From the NCBI GenBank assembly GCA_001600415.1, contig BCJX01000016.1, positions 112,452 through 162,125 on the forward strand: a stretch of DNA of 49,674 bases, read 5' to 3'. The DNA comes from Pascua guehoae. Its lineage: Eukaryota; Basidiomycota; Tremellomycetes; Trichosporonales; Trichosporonaceae. Positions within the stretch are counted from its first letter, which is position 1. Each line of letters begins with the position of its first letter. The notes under the pieces were generated by a model that was given only the letters and a program-made list of their open reading frames with translations, was not told the DNA's origin and searched no databases. Below are positions 10,160-20,351 of the stretch, one piece after another. The translations under genes and the position numbers were made by a program.

Positions 10160-12376
10160 ATGGCACCTCGGCCTCCCAAGACGGGCGGGGACGACCTGGA
10201 CGACGGCTTCGAGCTGGACCCGACGCTGCTCGCGAGCGACGACGACGAGGCGGCGGCGGTCGCGAGCGATGTCGACGCCGACGAGGACGCGGCGGGGTAC
10301 CTGAGCGACGAGGAGGTACCGGCTGGCGTCAGGCGCGAGGCGGGCGTCAAGCGCAAGGCGGGGGGGGACGAGGAGGGGGCTGAGGCGGCGGAGGCGGCAA
10401 AGGAGCGCAAGCGGCGGAGGCGGGAGAAGGATAAGGCGAGGAAGAAGGCAAAGGTGAGTTGGGCCGCGTTGGGAGGGTGTGAGGTGGGAGTTCGGTTGGG
10501 GCTGGGGTTGGGGTTGGAGTTCGGGTTGGGGTTTGGGGTGTGTTGGAGTGTGGTGGTGGAGAGTGCGTGATCGTGTCGTAGGACTAAGGATGGCTCTTGC
10601 TCAAACTCGCTCGCGAGACTCGTGCGATCGAGACCAGCTGGGCCACGAGCGTCCCTTGTGGTAACCGCAGAGGCTGGGTGTGGAGAGGTCGAGTGTCGGA
10701 GCACTGGGCAGATTCGTGGCATCAGCAACAAGCTGGTGTCGGCGTCTCATCCCCAGCTACATCTCCCCTGTCCGATCCCCGAAAGAGTCCATCATCCCCA
10801 CCCGAGCATCTCCACTTCCGCGACGTTCCCCTCTGCCCCATCGCATATTGCCAAACTAACCCCAGCGCGCCGCAGAGATCGAAACCCCGCCCGTGGAACC
10901 AACACGCCTCGAGCCCGCGGCCCTCGCCGCGCTCCTCCTCGCGTCGGCCCGCGCCGCCATGCCCGCCAGCTCGGCCATGGAGATTGACGACGTCGCCGTG
11001 CCCGGTGAGCAACCATGTTGAGATGTTGAGATTGTCGAGGGTGTGGGTTGTGGGTTTGGACGCCCCCGCCGTTGTCCCCCTCTATCGTGCATGTGCTGAC
11101 GCGGAAGAGGAGCGGATCTTGTCGCCGTTGATTGACGGCGCCGAGGCCGAGTCGCAGGCCGGGTTTGCGCCGCTTGTCGCGAGGTTGAATGATCGTGAGT
11201 TTCGGAGCGGGTGGGAGTCTGAGGGAGGGAGGGATCGGGTACGGCCACTGGCGTACGAGCATGGGCACAAGCATGGGCGCTTGGGCACTTGGGTACAAAT
11301 GCGAGCACGGCAAATGCGAGCATGCCACTCGTGGGCCGTGTGCGTACGCCAGTTGGGTCCACTGCAGAGTAGGGCCGACTACAGAGCACGCTCTATCTGT
11401 TTGCAGGATATCCTCTCCCGCGTGGCGGGTGTGGGAATACCTACCAGAGTGTTCGCGCGAACACAATGGTAGTCGGAGGTTGCGCTACGTCTCGCGCGTT
11501 TCGGTCACTCTGCCATCTCTGCCATTTTACTTTCCACTACCTCTTGACCAGCAGCTAACGCCAGTCCTCAAAGACGCGCCCAAAAAGCCAAAGCCCGGGA
11601 CGCCGCGCGCGCTCATCCTCTGCCTCTCGGGGCTGCGGTGTGCCGACGTCGTGCGCGCGGTGCGCGATGTGAAGCGGCACGGCGAGGTGGCCAAGGTGAG
11701 TTGGTTTGTGTGGCTCGAGGGCTTGTTGTGCAAGTCGGGCGACATGATCAGGTGGGGCAGTTGTACGAAAGGAACGGTGGGAACGTCGGGAGGTTGCTGG
11801 GAGCTCTCTGCGTGCGATGGGGAGCCGCACAAATGCGTCATCTAGGACGAGGTACCGTCTAGCTTTGACTCATGAGCACACCACTCAGCGTCTGGAGGAG
11901 CTCATGACCGCTCCAACCCCAATCAAAGAAGACGGGATGATCAGAGAGAGGGGAATCTGTCAATGCCCACTACCGCTGCTACCAACACGCACTCACACGC
12001 AGCTCTTCGCCAAGCACTTCAAACTCGCCGACCAGGTAAAGTACCTCGCCAAGACGCGCGTCTCGGTCGCCGTCGGCACGCCCGCGCGCGTCGCAAAGCT
12101 CCTCGAAGAGGGTGAGTCAGCGAGACGGGCACGCGTGAGCGCGCTCGGCTCCCACAGCAGACCGCAACGCAGAGTTGCCAGTGAAGGCGTGCAAAAGCTG
12201 ACGCACAGGCGCACTCAAGCTCTCGGCCCAGAGTGCGGTGCTCGTCGATATCGGACACCGGGATAGCAGTGAGTCGATCGCAAGTCCTCAGACCGCGCAG
12301 GTATCGGGTGCGGCAATTGGCAGCAGTCGTTCACTCGGCCTCGTCTCAACTCTCGAACGTCAACCCCTCCCTCCAC

Positions 12377-12458
<82 letters not shown>

Positions 12459-12588
12459 CGAACACCACTAACACTCAGAAAACCGCACACTCCTCACCCT
12501 CCCCGAGGTCCGGGACGAGCTCTGGCGCTCGCTCCTCTCGGGCACGGCGCGCGAGGCGCTCAAACCGGCAAAGTTTGCTGCCTTCTAG
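10160..12588 (+). CDS. CMS1: Cms1/CMSS1-type 90S pre-ribosome protein, 309 aa
   Basis: Seven exons (10160-10453, 10866-11004, 11108-11194, 11565-11695, 12003-12111, 12209-12268, 12479-12588) give 930 nt in one frame. The N-terminus is Asp/Ala-rich (DEAAAVASDVDADED) followed by a Lys/Arg block ending the first exon, as in nucleolar proteins. The C-terminal half has the Cms1 pattern: RALILCLSGLRCADVVRAV, KLFAKHFKLADQVKYL, VAVGTPARVAKLLEEG, ALKLSAQSAVLVDIGHRD and a final LLTLPEVRDELW. This fold resembles a degenerate DEAD-box helicase core lacking the ATPase motifs. Cms1 associates with the U3-containing small-subunit processome in the nucleolus. Intron 6 (12269-12478) contains the 79-nt poly(C). 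Acceptors show CTAAC or CTGAC within a few bases of the AG. The 3' end faces ASE1. Confidence 0.85.
12378..12456 (+). repeat. 79-nt poly(C) homopolymer in a CMS1 intron
   Basis: An uninterrupted run of C lies in the last CMS1 intron, followed by GGCGAACACCACTAACACTCAG. The run sits just upstream of the branch point and acceptor, where it could act as an extreme polypyrimidine tract. The length in the assembly may be inexact. Confidence 0.95.
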
Positions 12589-13011
12589 CTGAGCTCTGTT
12601 GGCTGTGCTGGAACCCCTTTTAGGCGTCAATGGCGAGGCTGCAGAGCACCGCCGCGACACCGGAAGACGAGTTTGCAGCATCCAGTTTGGTGGCGTGTAC
12701 ACCTTGCAGTGCATAGACTAGCATGTATTCTACCCATCTTCAAACCACTTGCACCTGTGGGGGCGCGTTGGCAGTGTTGTCCAGAGCTATGGAAGCAAGC
12801 ACGCGGGGGAGGGTTCTGACATTTGACAGAGGAAGGCGATGTGTACCCCGTGTGCTGATTGCAGCAACCGCACAGTACCACGCCCCCCTCTTTCCTACGC
12901 TATACATTCGAGACAACACGTATATACCACCGCGTCGCCCTTCCTGCCTCTACCAGTCCCATACACGGGCACGGCTACAGCAACTGCATACACTACACTG
13001 GAACCTCAACG
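12589..13011. other. convergent 3' region between CMS1 and ASE1
   Basis: The 423 bp between facing stop codons show no gene. The region should contain both 3' UTRs. Confidence 0.6.
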
Positions 13012-15826
13012 CTAGAACACATCCTCGTCCTCTTCCGCCACACACTCGACGTCGCCGCCCATAATCAGGCCGCCCGCCACACTCAAGCGGGGACGGAAGC
13101 TCTTGCGCGGTCGCCGCGACTCGTGTTTATCTGCGCGCTGTGTGTGCGCGTCCTCAAAGGCGTGCGCCTGCAGGTTCGTCTGGAAATGGAAGTTGCTGGC
13201 GGTATTGTTTCCCCTGATCTTGAGGTTCTTGAGACCCTTGAACTGCGGTGTGGCCTGGACAGGCCGCGAACTCGTTGCCGGGACGTGGGCTCTGGCATTG
13301 GCGCGCGCGCCGCCGGGCCCGCCAAAGCGGCGCGATGCCGCCATGGCGGTCGGCGTCGCGAAGGGGTCGAAACGGGGCGGGCGTGATGTGGATGCGACAG
13401 AGGCCATGCCCGTGCTCGTCGAACTCATCGAGCTGATCGAGCTCATCGTGCTCACTCCCATCGTGCCCATAGAGCTCTGGCCCGTCCGCGCTCCTGTGCG
13501 TGTACCTGTGCCCACTCGTGCGCGCTTCATGCCCACCGCGGGGGTCTCAACGGGTCGTTTGCGCCCCATCGCCGTGCCAGGTGCTGAGCGTGTACCGCCT
13601 GGTCCTGGACGGGCCGGTCCGCCTGGAGCAAGGCCTAATTTGGCCAGCTGAAGGTCAGCACTTTCCCATCTAGGTCCATATGCGTTGTACACAGCACCGC
13701 AGTGCGATCGGCCGAGCGCCGGTCCGTCTCTGAGGTGGCGCAGCCGAGATGGGGCAGCAGTTGACGGCAACATTCTACAGTTGCGAACCCTATCCTGGCA
13801 TTCATACCAACAGAGGTGTGAAGTGCCATACCAGCCAAGACGTAACGGTAGGAACCACATGTCGACACCCGTTCCAACTCACCTTCTTCGCTTCCTTTGC
13901 CGCCTCCTTTGCAGCTAACGCCCCCTCGATCATGTCGACGACGCGTTGCCCATTGGCGAGGAACGGACGGCCATTCGCCTCCTCCCACGCTGGCAACGTG
14001 GTGAGAAGCTCTGCCTCGACCTTTGGGTGAGCAATTCAGCTGCCAGAATGACCGGCCAGCTCCTCAGGTCACTGGCCAGAACACGACCCACCTTTGGCTT
14101 TCTCCTCTCTACCCGCTTGCGCATCTTCTCCTCACGTAGCATGACGGTCCCGCGCTTCTTGAAGCGGTTAGGATCAGCCGCACTGCGCTCGAGCTCCTCC
14201 TCCTCCTCTTTGAGCTGAAGCCATTCCTTTGCGCGCTCTAACAGAGGGCCCATAATTTCGACCTCTGCACGGAGTCGCGCGGCCTCGTCTTCGTGAGTCT
14301 GGAGTAGCTCTTCTGTGTATTCGTCGTCGATAAAGGCGCCAAAGGCACCCTTTTCGTCGTCGCCCATCATCAAGCTGTCCTGGAGTAGCGCAATCTCCCT
14401 GCGCACCGCGACCACCAGCTGTGATAGAGACGACTTTCGGATCTCTCGCACCCGCTCCAGCTCTGCCTCGTACTGTCGTCAGCTAACTCGTTTACGGTAA
14501 ATTCAGCTCACAGCCTGGATGGTCCCCTCGCCGCTTCCCTGGTTCATCTCGACGAAGCGGTCCATGTAATCGGGCGTGATCTCCTCGAGGCGTGTCCACA
14601 GTGGCTCAATCTGCTCAAAGAGTCGCTGGATCTGGGCGTCGCGCTTGTCCTTTTCATTGTTCCACTGTGGCCCCGTCAGCTCCATCTCGTCGGCACACTC
14701 ACAAGTTCAATCAACGCCTCGGCCCATGTGAGGAGCCCAATTTCAGGCTCAACGCCGTCCATTCCCTGGATTTCGCTGCCTTCTCCCTCTTCATCATCGG
14801 GGAGCGGTGTTGGATTTGCCGCCATGATCCGAACCAGTGTCCGCTCGTATCGTGCATGTGCTCCTGGCTGTTCCTCTTGATCTCGTGGAGGCAACAGGTG
14901 TGTGGGAAAGTCCCTATCCGTGTCACCTGGAAGCGGTGGGAGGCGCAGTTCAGCGTGGTACCACATCAAGTCGTTGAAATGTGTCTCGAGTGAGACGAGA
15001 CGTGCGTCCTGGTGGGTCAGCCACTGTGGTGTATTGAGACCTACCCTCTCGACCATGGCTTTGTCCAGCATCCCTTGCAGCTGCTCCAGGACCTCCTCGC
15101 CAACATCGTACCACACCTCCGCCTTGGGTTCAGGTGCAGGTGTTGGTGTAACGGCTCGAGATGTGCGCTTCCCTGGCATGGGCGCAGACGGCACTGGGAG
15201 TGATCGTGCTGGGACAGCTGCACACCCCGGGACGGGTTCGAGGGGTGGTGCTGGGTCGAATCCCGGTCCAAGAATGACCGATAGGGTTTCAATAGCGCCG
15301 AGGAGTTCTGTTGTCAGACACATATAGAGGTGTGATTGGCGTACCATTGACTTTGGCCAGGCGCTCATTGTACACCTGGGCAGGTTAGTACCCCGGTCGG
15401 TGGCGAGTCACTCACGAGCTCGAGCTCTTCGGTTTGCTGGATGAGTCGCTGGTGTTGTACCGGTAGTGGCTGTCCATTAGCACCATGGCTGGCATTCTCG
15501 GATTGTTTGCCACCCGTCAACTTGGCCACTCAGGTGATGCTCACGTCCTGTTTCTCGCTATTCCGCCTCATGGCCTGCGCGACCATGCGACCCTGTTCGC
15601 CCAGGGCCCTTGCAATCCCCGAGAGCGCAAGCTTGCCATCGGCGATGGATGCCTCCCAGCGTGCAACCTCATCCTCGCGGCTGCGAACGACAGATGCAAT
15701 GGCGGCGCGCACTGCAGCGTCTATCCGTGCCGTGTCCTCGACCAGCGCGGACGGCGGTAATGCGAGTTGTTCATGCAGGGCTTGTAGCAGTGGGACCTGC
15801 TCGGCAATGTAGGCTGTGGCATCCAT
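13012..15826 (-). CDS. ASE1: Ase1/PRC1/MAP65 microtubule-bundling protein, 759 aa
   Basis: Eight exons on the minus strand: 15826-15545, 15469-15416, 15375-15345, 15307-14703, 14664-14512, 14472-14092, 14020-13883 and 13647-13012 (2280 nt). The product crosslinks antiparallel microtubules at the spindle midzone. The N-terminal helical dimerisation region starts MDATAYIAEQVPLLQALHEQL. The spectrin-like microtubule-binding part includes WNNEKDKRDAQIQRLFEQIE, LWTRLEEI, YEAELERVREIRKSSLSQL, RAKEWLQLKEEEEELERSA, DPNRFKKRGTVMLREEKMRK and the LPAWEEANGRPFLANGQR segment. The DPNRF...RGxxxLxEEK...LPxWE pattern is the hallmark of the family. From about residue 549 the tail is basic, Ser/Thr/Gly/Met-rich and disordered, with KRPVETP-type CDK-like sites. 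The short exon 3 (31 nt) is the least certain piece. The gene is divergent from phosphatidylserine synthase. Confidence 0.87.
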
Positions 15827-16574
15827 TGCGCGGCGGGGTGGTGCCAATGCGATGATCGGTAGGCGGTGGGGTCGGTGTCGCAGGTGGCGGAGCAATGTTG
15901 ATTGTGTTGATGACGGGATACAATAATGGCGGGAAAGGATGGATGGGAACGGAAGACAATCGAGTGGGAGATGGAGGATGAGGGGGATGCTCTGGGTGGT
16001 GGTGGTGGTGTGTGTTGGTTTGTCTTGTTTACTGTTTTCGTCGGGTGTCAAAGGCAAAGCAGGCAGAGCCAAAGTCATTCGCGTGTGGGGGGGGGGGGAC
16101 TGACGTAATTATTTGATACCCCCATTTTAGGGGGGCATGATGACGATGAGCTCCCGTTTTCGGTTTGCTCGCGAGCGGCTTCCCGTCCCTGTGGCCTTCT
16201 GCTGGCGCCTGGCCGCCTGGCCGGCTGCCTGGGTTGCCCCACCAGACGTGACCTGGTGCCATGGCATTCTCGGCCCTTGGCTACCTAGGTACCTGCCAGA
16301 CGACCTGCCTGCCGCTCCACCCACCAACCCACCCACTGCTCGCTCCAAAGGTAACAACCACCTTCTTTGTCTTTGCCTCATCTCCCTTCTTTCCATTCTC
16401 CATCAAACACAGTCGCCCATCCAGCTCTACCAAGCAGCCTGATCCATCGCTCTCGTCGCAGTTGTCACTGCTGCTCGCGTCGACACCACCACGTCGCTCC
16501 AACGGGCTCCACCACCAGAGCAGAGTTTTGATTTTGTTGAACGACCCGGTATCACCCCCAACCGCAGCTCCACA
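15827..16574. promoter_or_regulatory. divergent promoter of ASE1 (-) and CHO1 (+)
   Basis: This 748-bp spacer contains a G10 run around 16088-16098, adjacent to an AT-rich TAATTATTTGATACC patch. It also has pyrimidine-rich leader sequence before the CHO1 ATG. I found no further gene. Confidence 0.5.
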
Positions 16575-17620
16575 ATGTCCAGGCGCACACCGTCCAGCAA
16601 GCCCAAGCAGGTTCCCCCGCCTGCCAGTATCCCAGCTCCTGTTCCGGCCGTCGACCAGACTACCCGCAAACAGCTCCAGCAGTACCGCGACGACGATGGA
16701 CACTTTTCGCTGGTTCGGTGAGTTAGTTGTCCCGTTTATTATAACGTGCCGTTTCATTGGGCACACCTTGGCACGACGTCATTGTGCCGTTGCGGCCGTG
16801 GTAGTGGTCGTCCTACCACCGCTGGCACCGCCTCTGACCCGCCACGCCCAACTCACCAGACCTGACGTTCATGGTGACCACGGTGCCAGCTGGCGGGGTA
16901 CTAGTGTGGGCGCTCAAGCTGACGCGAGCAGCAACTTTCGCCTCGCCGACCTGATCACGATCATGAACGGTGTGTGCGGCACGCTGTCGATCCTGAGCTC
17001 TGCGCGCTACCTGATCCTGTCGTCCAACCTGCCGACGCCGCCGACGGACGAGGCGATGCGGACACTGTACCTGGCGCACCTGCTCCCGGTGCTGGGCTTT
17101 GGCTTTGACGCGCTGGACGGCAAGGTGGCGCGCTGGCGTGGCGGCGGCAGCATGCTGGGCCAGGAAATGGACAGTCTCGCCGACCTGGTGTCGTTTGGCG
17201 TTGCCCCCGCGACGCTGGCGTTTGTCCTCGGCCTCCGCCAGCCACTCGACCTCGTCGCGCTCCTCATGTTTGTGTCGTGTGGCCTGGCCCGCCTCGCGCG
17301 GTTCAACGCCACCGTCGCCCTCATCCCGGCCGACTCGAGCGGCAAGTCGAAATACTTTGAGGGTCTCCCCATTCCGTCGTCACTCTTCCTCACTGCTGCC
17401 ATGGCCTTCTTTGTCTCGCGCGGCTGGTACGCCGGCCACGGCGGCGGCGCAGACGTACCTCTCGGCATGATCCGGCTCTGGGGCAACGATGGCTCTGGCG
17501 ACGTGCACGGTCTCAGCATCGTGTTTGCCTCCTGGGCAGCCGCCATGGTCAGCAAGACCCTGCGCGTGAGTGTCAACCGTCATGATGCCAAGCTGACGCC
17601 CACAGGTACCCAAGTTGTAA
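16575..17620 (+). CDS. CHO1: CDP-diacylglycerol-serine O-phosphatidyltransferase (phosphatidylserine synthase), 263 aa
   Basis: Three exons (16575-16717, 16932-17565, 17606-17620) total 792 nt. The enzyme makes phosphatidylserine from CDP-diacylglycerol and serine in the endoplasmic reticulum. The CDP-alcohol phosphotransferase motif is complete: D107, D110-G111, A114-R115, G124, D128 and D132, with the last Asp as the expected catalytic base. Upstream, VRNFRLADLITIMNGVCGT matches the fungal enzyme, and the later helices (LLMFVSCGLARLARFN, YFEGLPIPSS) fit as well. The last exon is only 15 nt and supplies VPKL-stop after TLR. Without it the frame would run into the poly(A) tract. The start at 16575 is chosen because it is the first ATG of the exon whose donor (CGGTGAGT) joins in phase to CAACTTTCGC. 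Ten bases after the stop is a 30-nt A run. The long in-frame sequence upstream of 16575 looks like leader sequence. Confidence 0.9.
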
Positions 17621-17628
17621 GGAGAAAC

Positions 17629-17660
<32 letters not shown>

Positions 17661-19058
17661 GCAGCCTTTAATACCCATGCACGAGTATGGATGATCAGAG
17701 CCCCGGGGTAGCTGTAGCCCCGGTGCTCGCGACCTGCTCATGCTCATGACAAACACGATACAGTATGTGCCAGACGAACGAGATTGTTTCAACGCTAGAG
17801 GACGTACGATCATAGATGCAACCAGCTTCAACGCTTCTATTGGCACTCGCGATGCTTCTGTCGCACTGACAATTGTCGGTGTCACCCACAAACACTGACA
17901 GTACATGGTGTCCACAAGGTGACCGGCATGACTGGGTGACAGAACCGAATTCCCAGCACAGACGCCACATGACGTCGATTGTGTTCGATCGGCGTCGTAT
18001 CACGCGTTCTCACAACCCAAAGGGCCCGAAGTGGATGGGCGCGATGGGATGGTTTCGTGGCCGACATGACCCGAGCCGCGCTTGGGAGGGCAGGAGCGCG
18101 GTCGGAGGGTAGGAGCACGCTCGCTGTTTGCCCCGGGCATGTAGCCGTGCGACGCCGGAGTCGTAGCCGTTGGTATACCGTTGCCCGATGGTTCTCCGAC
18201 CTGGAGTACGCGTCCTGCGGCATATCTGCTGGACGGTGGGCGGTGCATGGCGGTGGCTGAACGGAGGCGACAGGTCTCACAGTCTGTTCCACATGTCTGC
18301 GAAAATGTTCGCAGTCCCGTGTTCCGACACTGTCGCTGTCTGTGCACTTTGGGCTCACAAACAATAGCCCTGTTGTGTGTTTATGATCTACTGGTTTGTT
18401 TGCCCTACATGACAGGGAGTATCAAGCGGCCACATTGTCTGTCACCCTGCAGAGTGTCGCGAAGACAGTGTTGGGGACGAGACTGGCAAGAACAGGACAT
18501 CGATGTGGCACACCCCGACCCTCTCCTCCAAATCGCAGGGAACCAAAGTTCGTTGAATGCCAAACTACACCTGAGCCAACATGACCTTGTACAGGACGAT
18601 GGGAGTGAGAACAATTTTGACTCGGCCGGCTAGCCAAGACTGTACTGCTGCACAACAGGACGCATCAGACTGCTGCGGGGAACGACTTGACATTGCCACC
18701 TAGTTGTCATTGAACTAAATGGCCAGTTGTTCTTTCAGTCACAGTCTTCCTAGTCCAAGTATCATTGCAGTGTAACTACAAACACACATCGTCTCTGAAC
18801 GCAATCTACTATGCATGATCCTCCGTGGCCTGCCTATGCATCCAAGTCAACTGGTTTGCATCCCTGCTGCCTGGGTTTGATAAGCGCCACTCTCCGCCCG
18901 CGGTGAATTTGGTTCCGTCGGCCGACTCCGCCTTGGGCGTGCTGACTGATGTGCTTGCCACCCACAGCGCTGATAAAGGAAATCTCGCCTCCGATCTCAC
19001 CCATCAACTCAACTCTCAAACTCATACATTCAAAAACTCCAGGTCGACTCGACTAGAC
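17621..19058. other. intergenic region between CHO1 and NBP35
   Basis: Apart from the poly(A) tract I see no gene. Open frames of up to 160 codons occur on both strands, but none has recognisable motifs or a consistent exon pattern. The right 250 bp should be the NBP35 promoter and leader. Confidence 0.5.
17630..17659 (+). repeat. 30-nt poly(A) directly after the CHO1 stop
   Basis: An uninterrupted A run begins 10 bases after the TAA. It lies in what should be the 3' UTR or the cleavage region. Confidence 0.95.
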
Positions 19059-20351
19059 ATGGTCGCGGCATTGCCAACAACAAGTACAAGCACTCTTACG
19101 AACGGCGTCAACGGAATGAGCATCGGCAACGGGAGTGCAAACGGCGCGGGTGCGAGCGGGAGTGGAGCGGCCAACGGCGCGGCAAACGGATCCTCAACGA
19201 ACGGCGCCGGCGCAAGTGCGAACGGAACGGCGAACGGGGCAGCGAACGGTGCGGCGTCCAACGGCGAGCCGCGCGGAGACATTCCCGAGGATGCGCCAGA
19301 ACACTGCCCTGTGCGTACTGTTTGTGTGTCACGCGACCCGTGTGCTGACCATCGTCTTCTCGTTCATGCCCCACTTGCACCACGCACTCCACGCGCACGT
19401 CTCCTCCCGAACTCAAACACAACCTCGCTTGTTGATTTCGCTCTCTAGGGCCCCGAATCCCAACAAGCAGGCAAGGCAGACGCATGCGAAGGATGCCCAA
19501 ACCAAGCCGTGTGCGCCGAGGGCCCCAAGGGACCTGACCCGGACCTGCCGCTGATCCGCGCGCGGATGGCGGGTGTGCGGCGCAAGATTCTCGTGCTGTC
19601 GGGCAAGGGCGGCGTAGGCAAGTCTACGTTTACGGCTGCGCTGGGATGGGCGCTCGCTGCGGACGAAGATCTGCAGACGGGCATTATGGACGTGGACATT
19701 TGCGGGCCGTCGATTCCGCTCCTTACGGGCCTTGAAAAGGCGACGGTGCACACGAGCGCCGAGGGATGGTCGCCGGCGTACGCGACGGACAATCTTGCCG
19801 TCATGTCGATTGGCTTCCTGCTGCCGTCGACGGCCGACGCGGTCATCTGGCGCGGACCCAAGAAGAACGGCCTGATCAAGCAGTTTCTCAAAGACGTCGC
19901 ATGGGGCGACCTCGACTATCTCGTCGTCGACACACCGCCCGGTACCAGCGACGAGCACCTGAGCGTTACGCAGTACCTCGCCGAGGCGGGAATCGACGGC
20001 GCCGTCCTCGTCACGACCCCGCAGGAAGTCGCGCTCCAGGACGTCCGCAAGGAAATTGACTTTTGCAAAAAAGTCGGCCTCCCCGTCCTCGGTCTCGTCG
20101 AGAATATGAGCGGGTTTGTCTGCCCAAACTGCCACGGCGAGAGCCAGATCTTTGCCCCCTCCACCGGCGGCGCAGACGCCATGGGCAAGGAACTCGGCAT
20201 CGAAGTCCTCGGCAAGGTCCCCCTCGACCCCCGCATCGGCCAGCTCTGCGACCAAGGACGCAGCTTCCTCGACGAATACCCCGACTCGCCCGCCACCGCC
20301 GCCTACCTCGACATTGTGCAGAGAATACGCGAAAAGCTCGGCGATGAGTAG
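19059..20351 (+). CDS. NBP35: Nbp35 cytosolic Fe-S cluster scaffold P-loop NTPase, 384 aa
   Basis: Two exons (19059-19310, 19449-20351). Nbp35 with Cfd1 assembles 4Fe-4S clusters for cytosolic and nuclear apoproteins. The N-terminal cluster ligands are present with canonical spacing: C83-x13-C97-x2-C100-x5-C106. The splice junction falls inside this motif, two residues after C83. The deviant Walker A is GKGGVGKS (136-143). The [21 protein letters not shown] and [10 protein letters not shown] segments follow, and the C309/C312 CxxC pair bridges the dimer. The N-terminal 80 residues are unusual: a Gly/Ala/Asn/Ser-rich tract with many NGA/NGS units precedes the cluster motif, longer than in yeast Nbp35. 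The N-terminal Cys motif argues against Cfd1. Confidence 0.93.
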
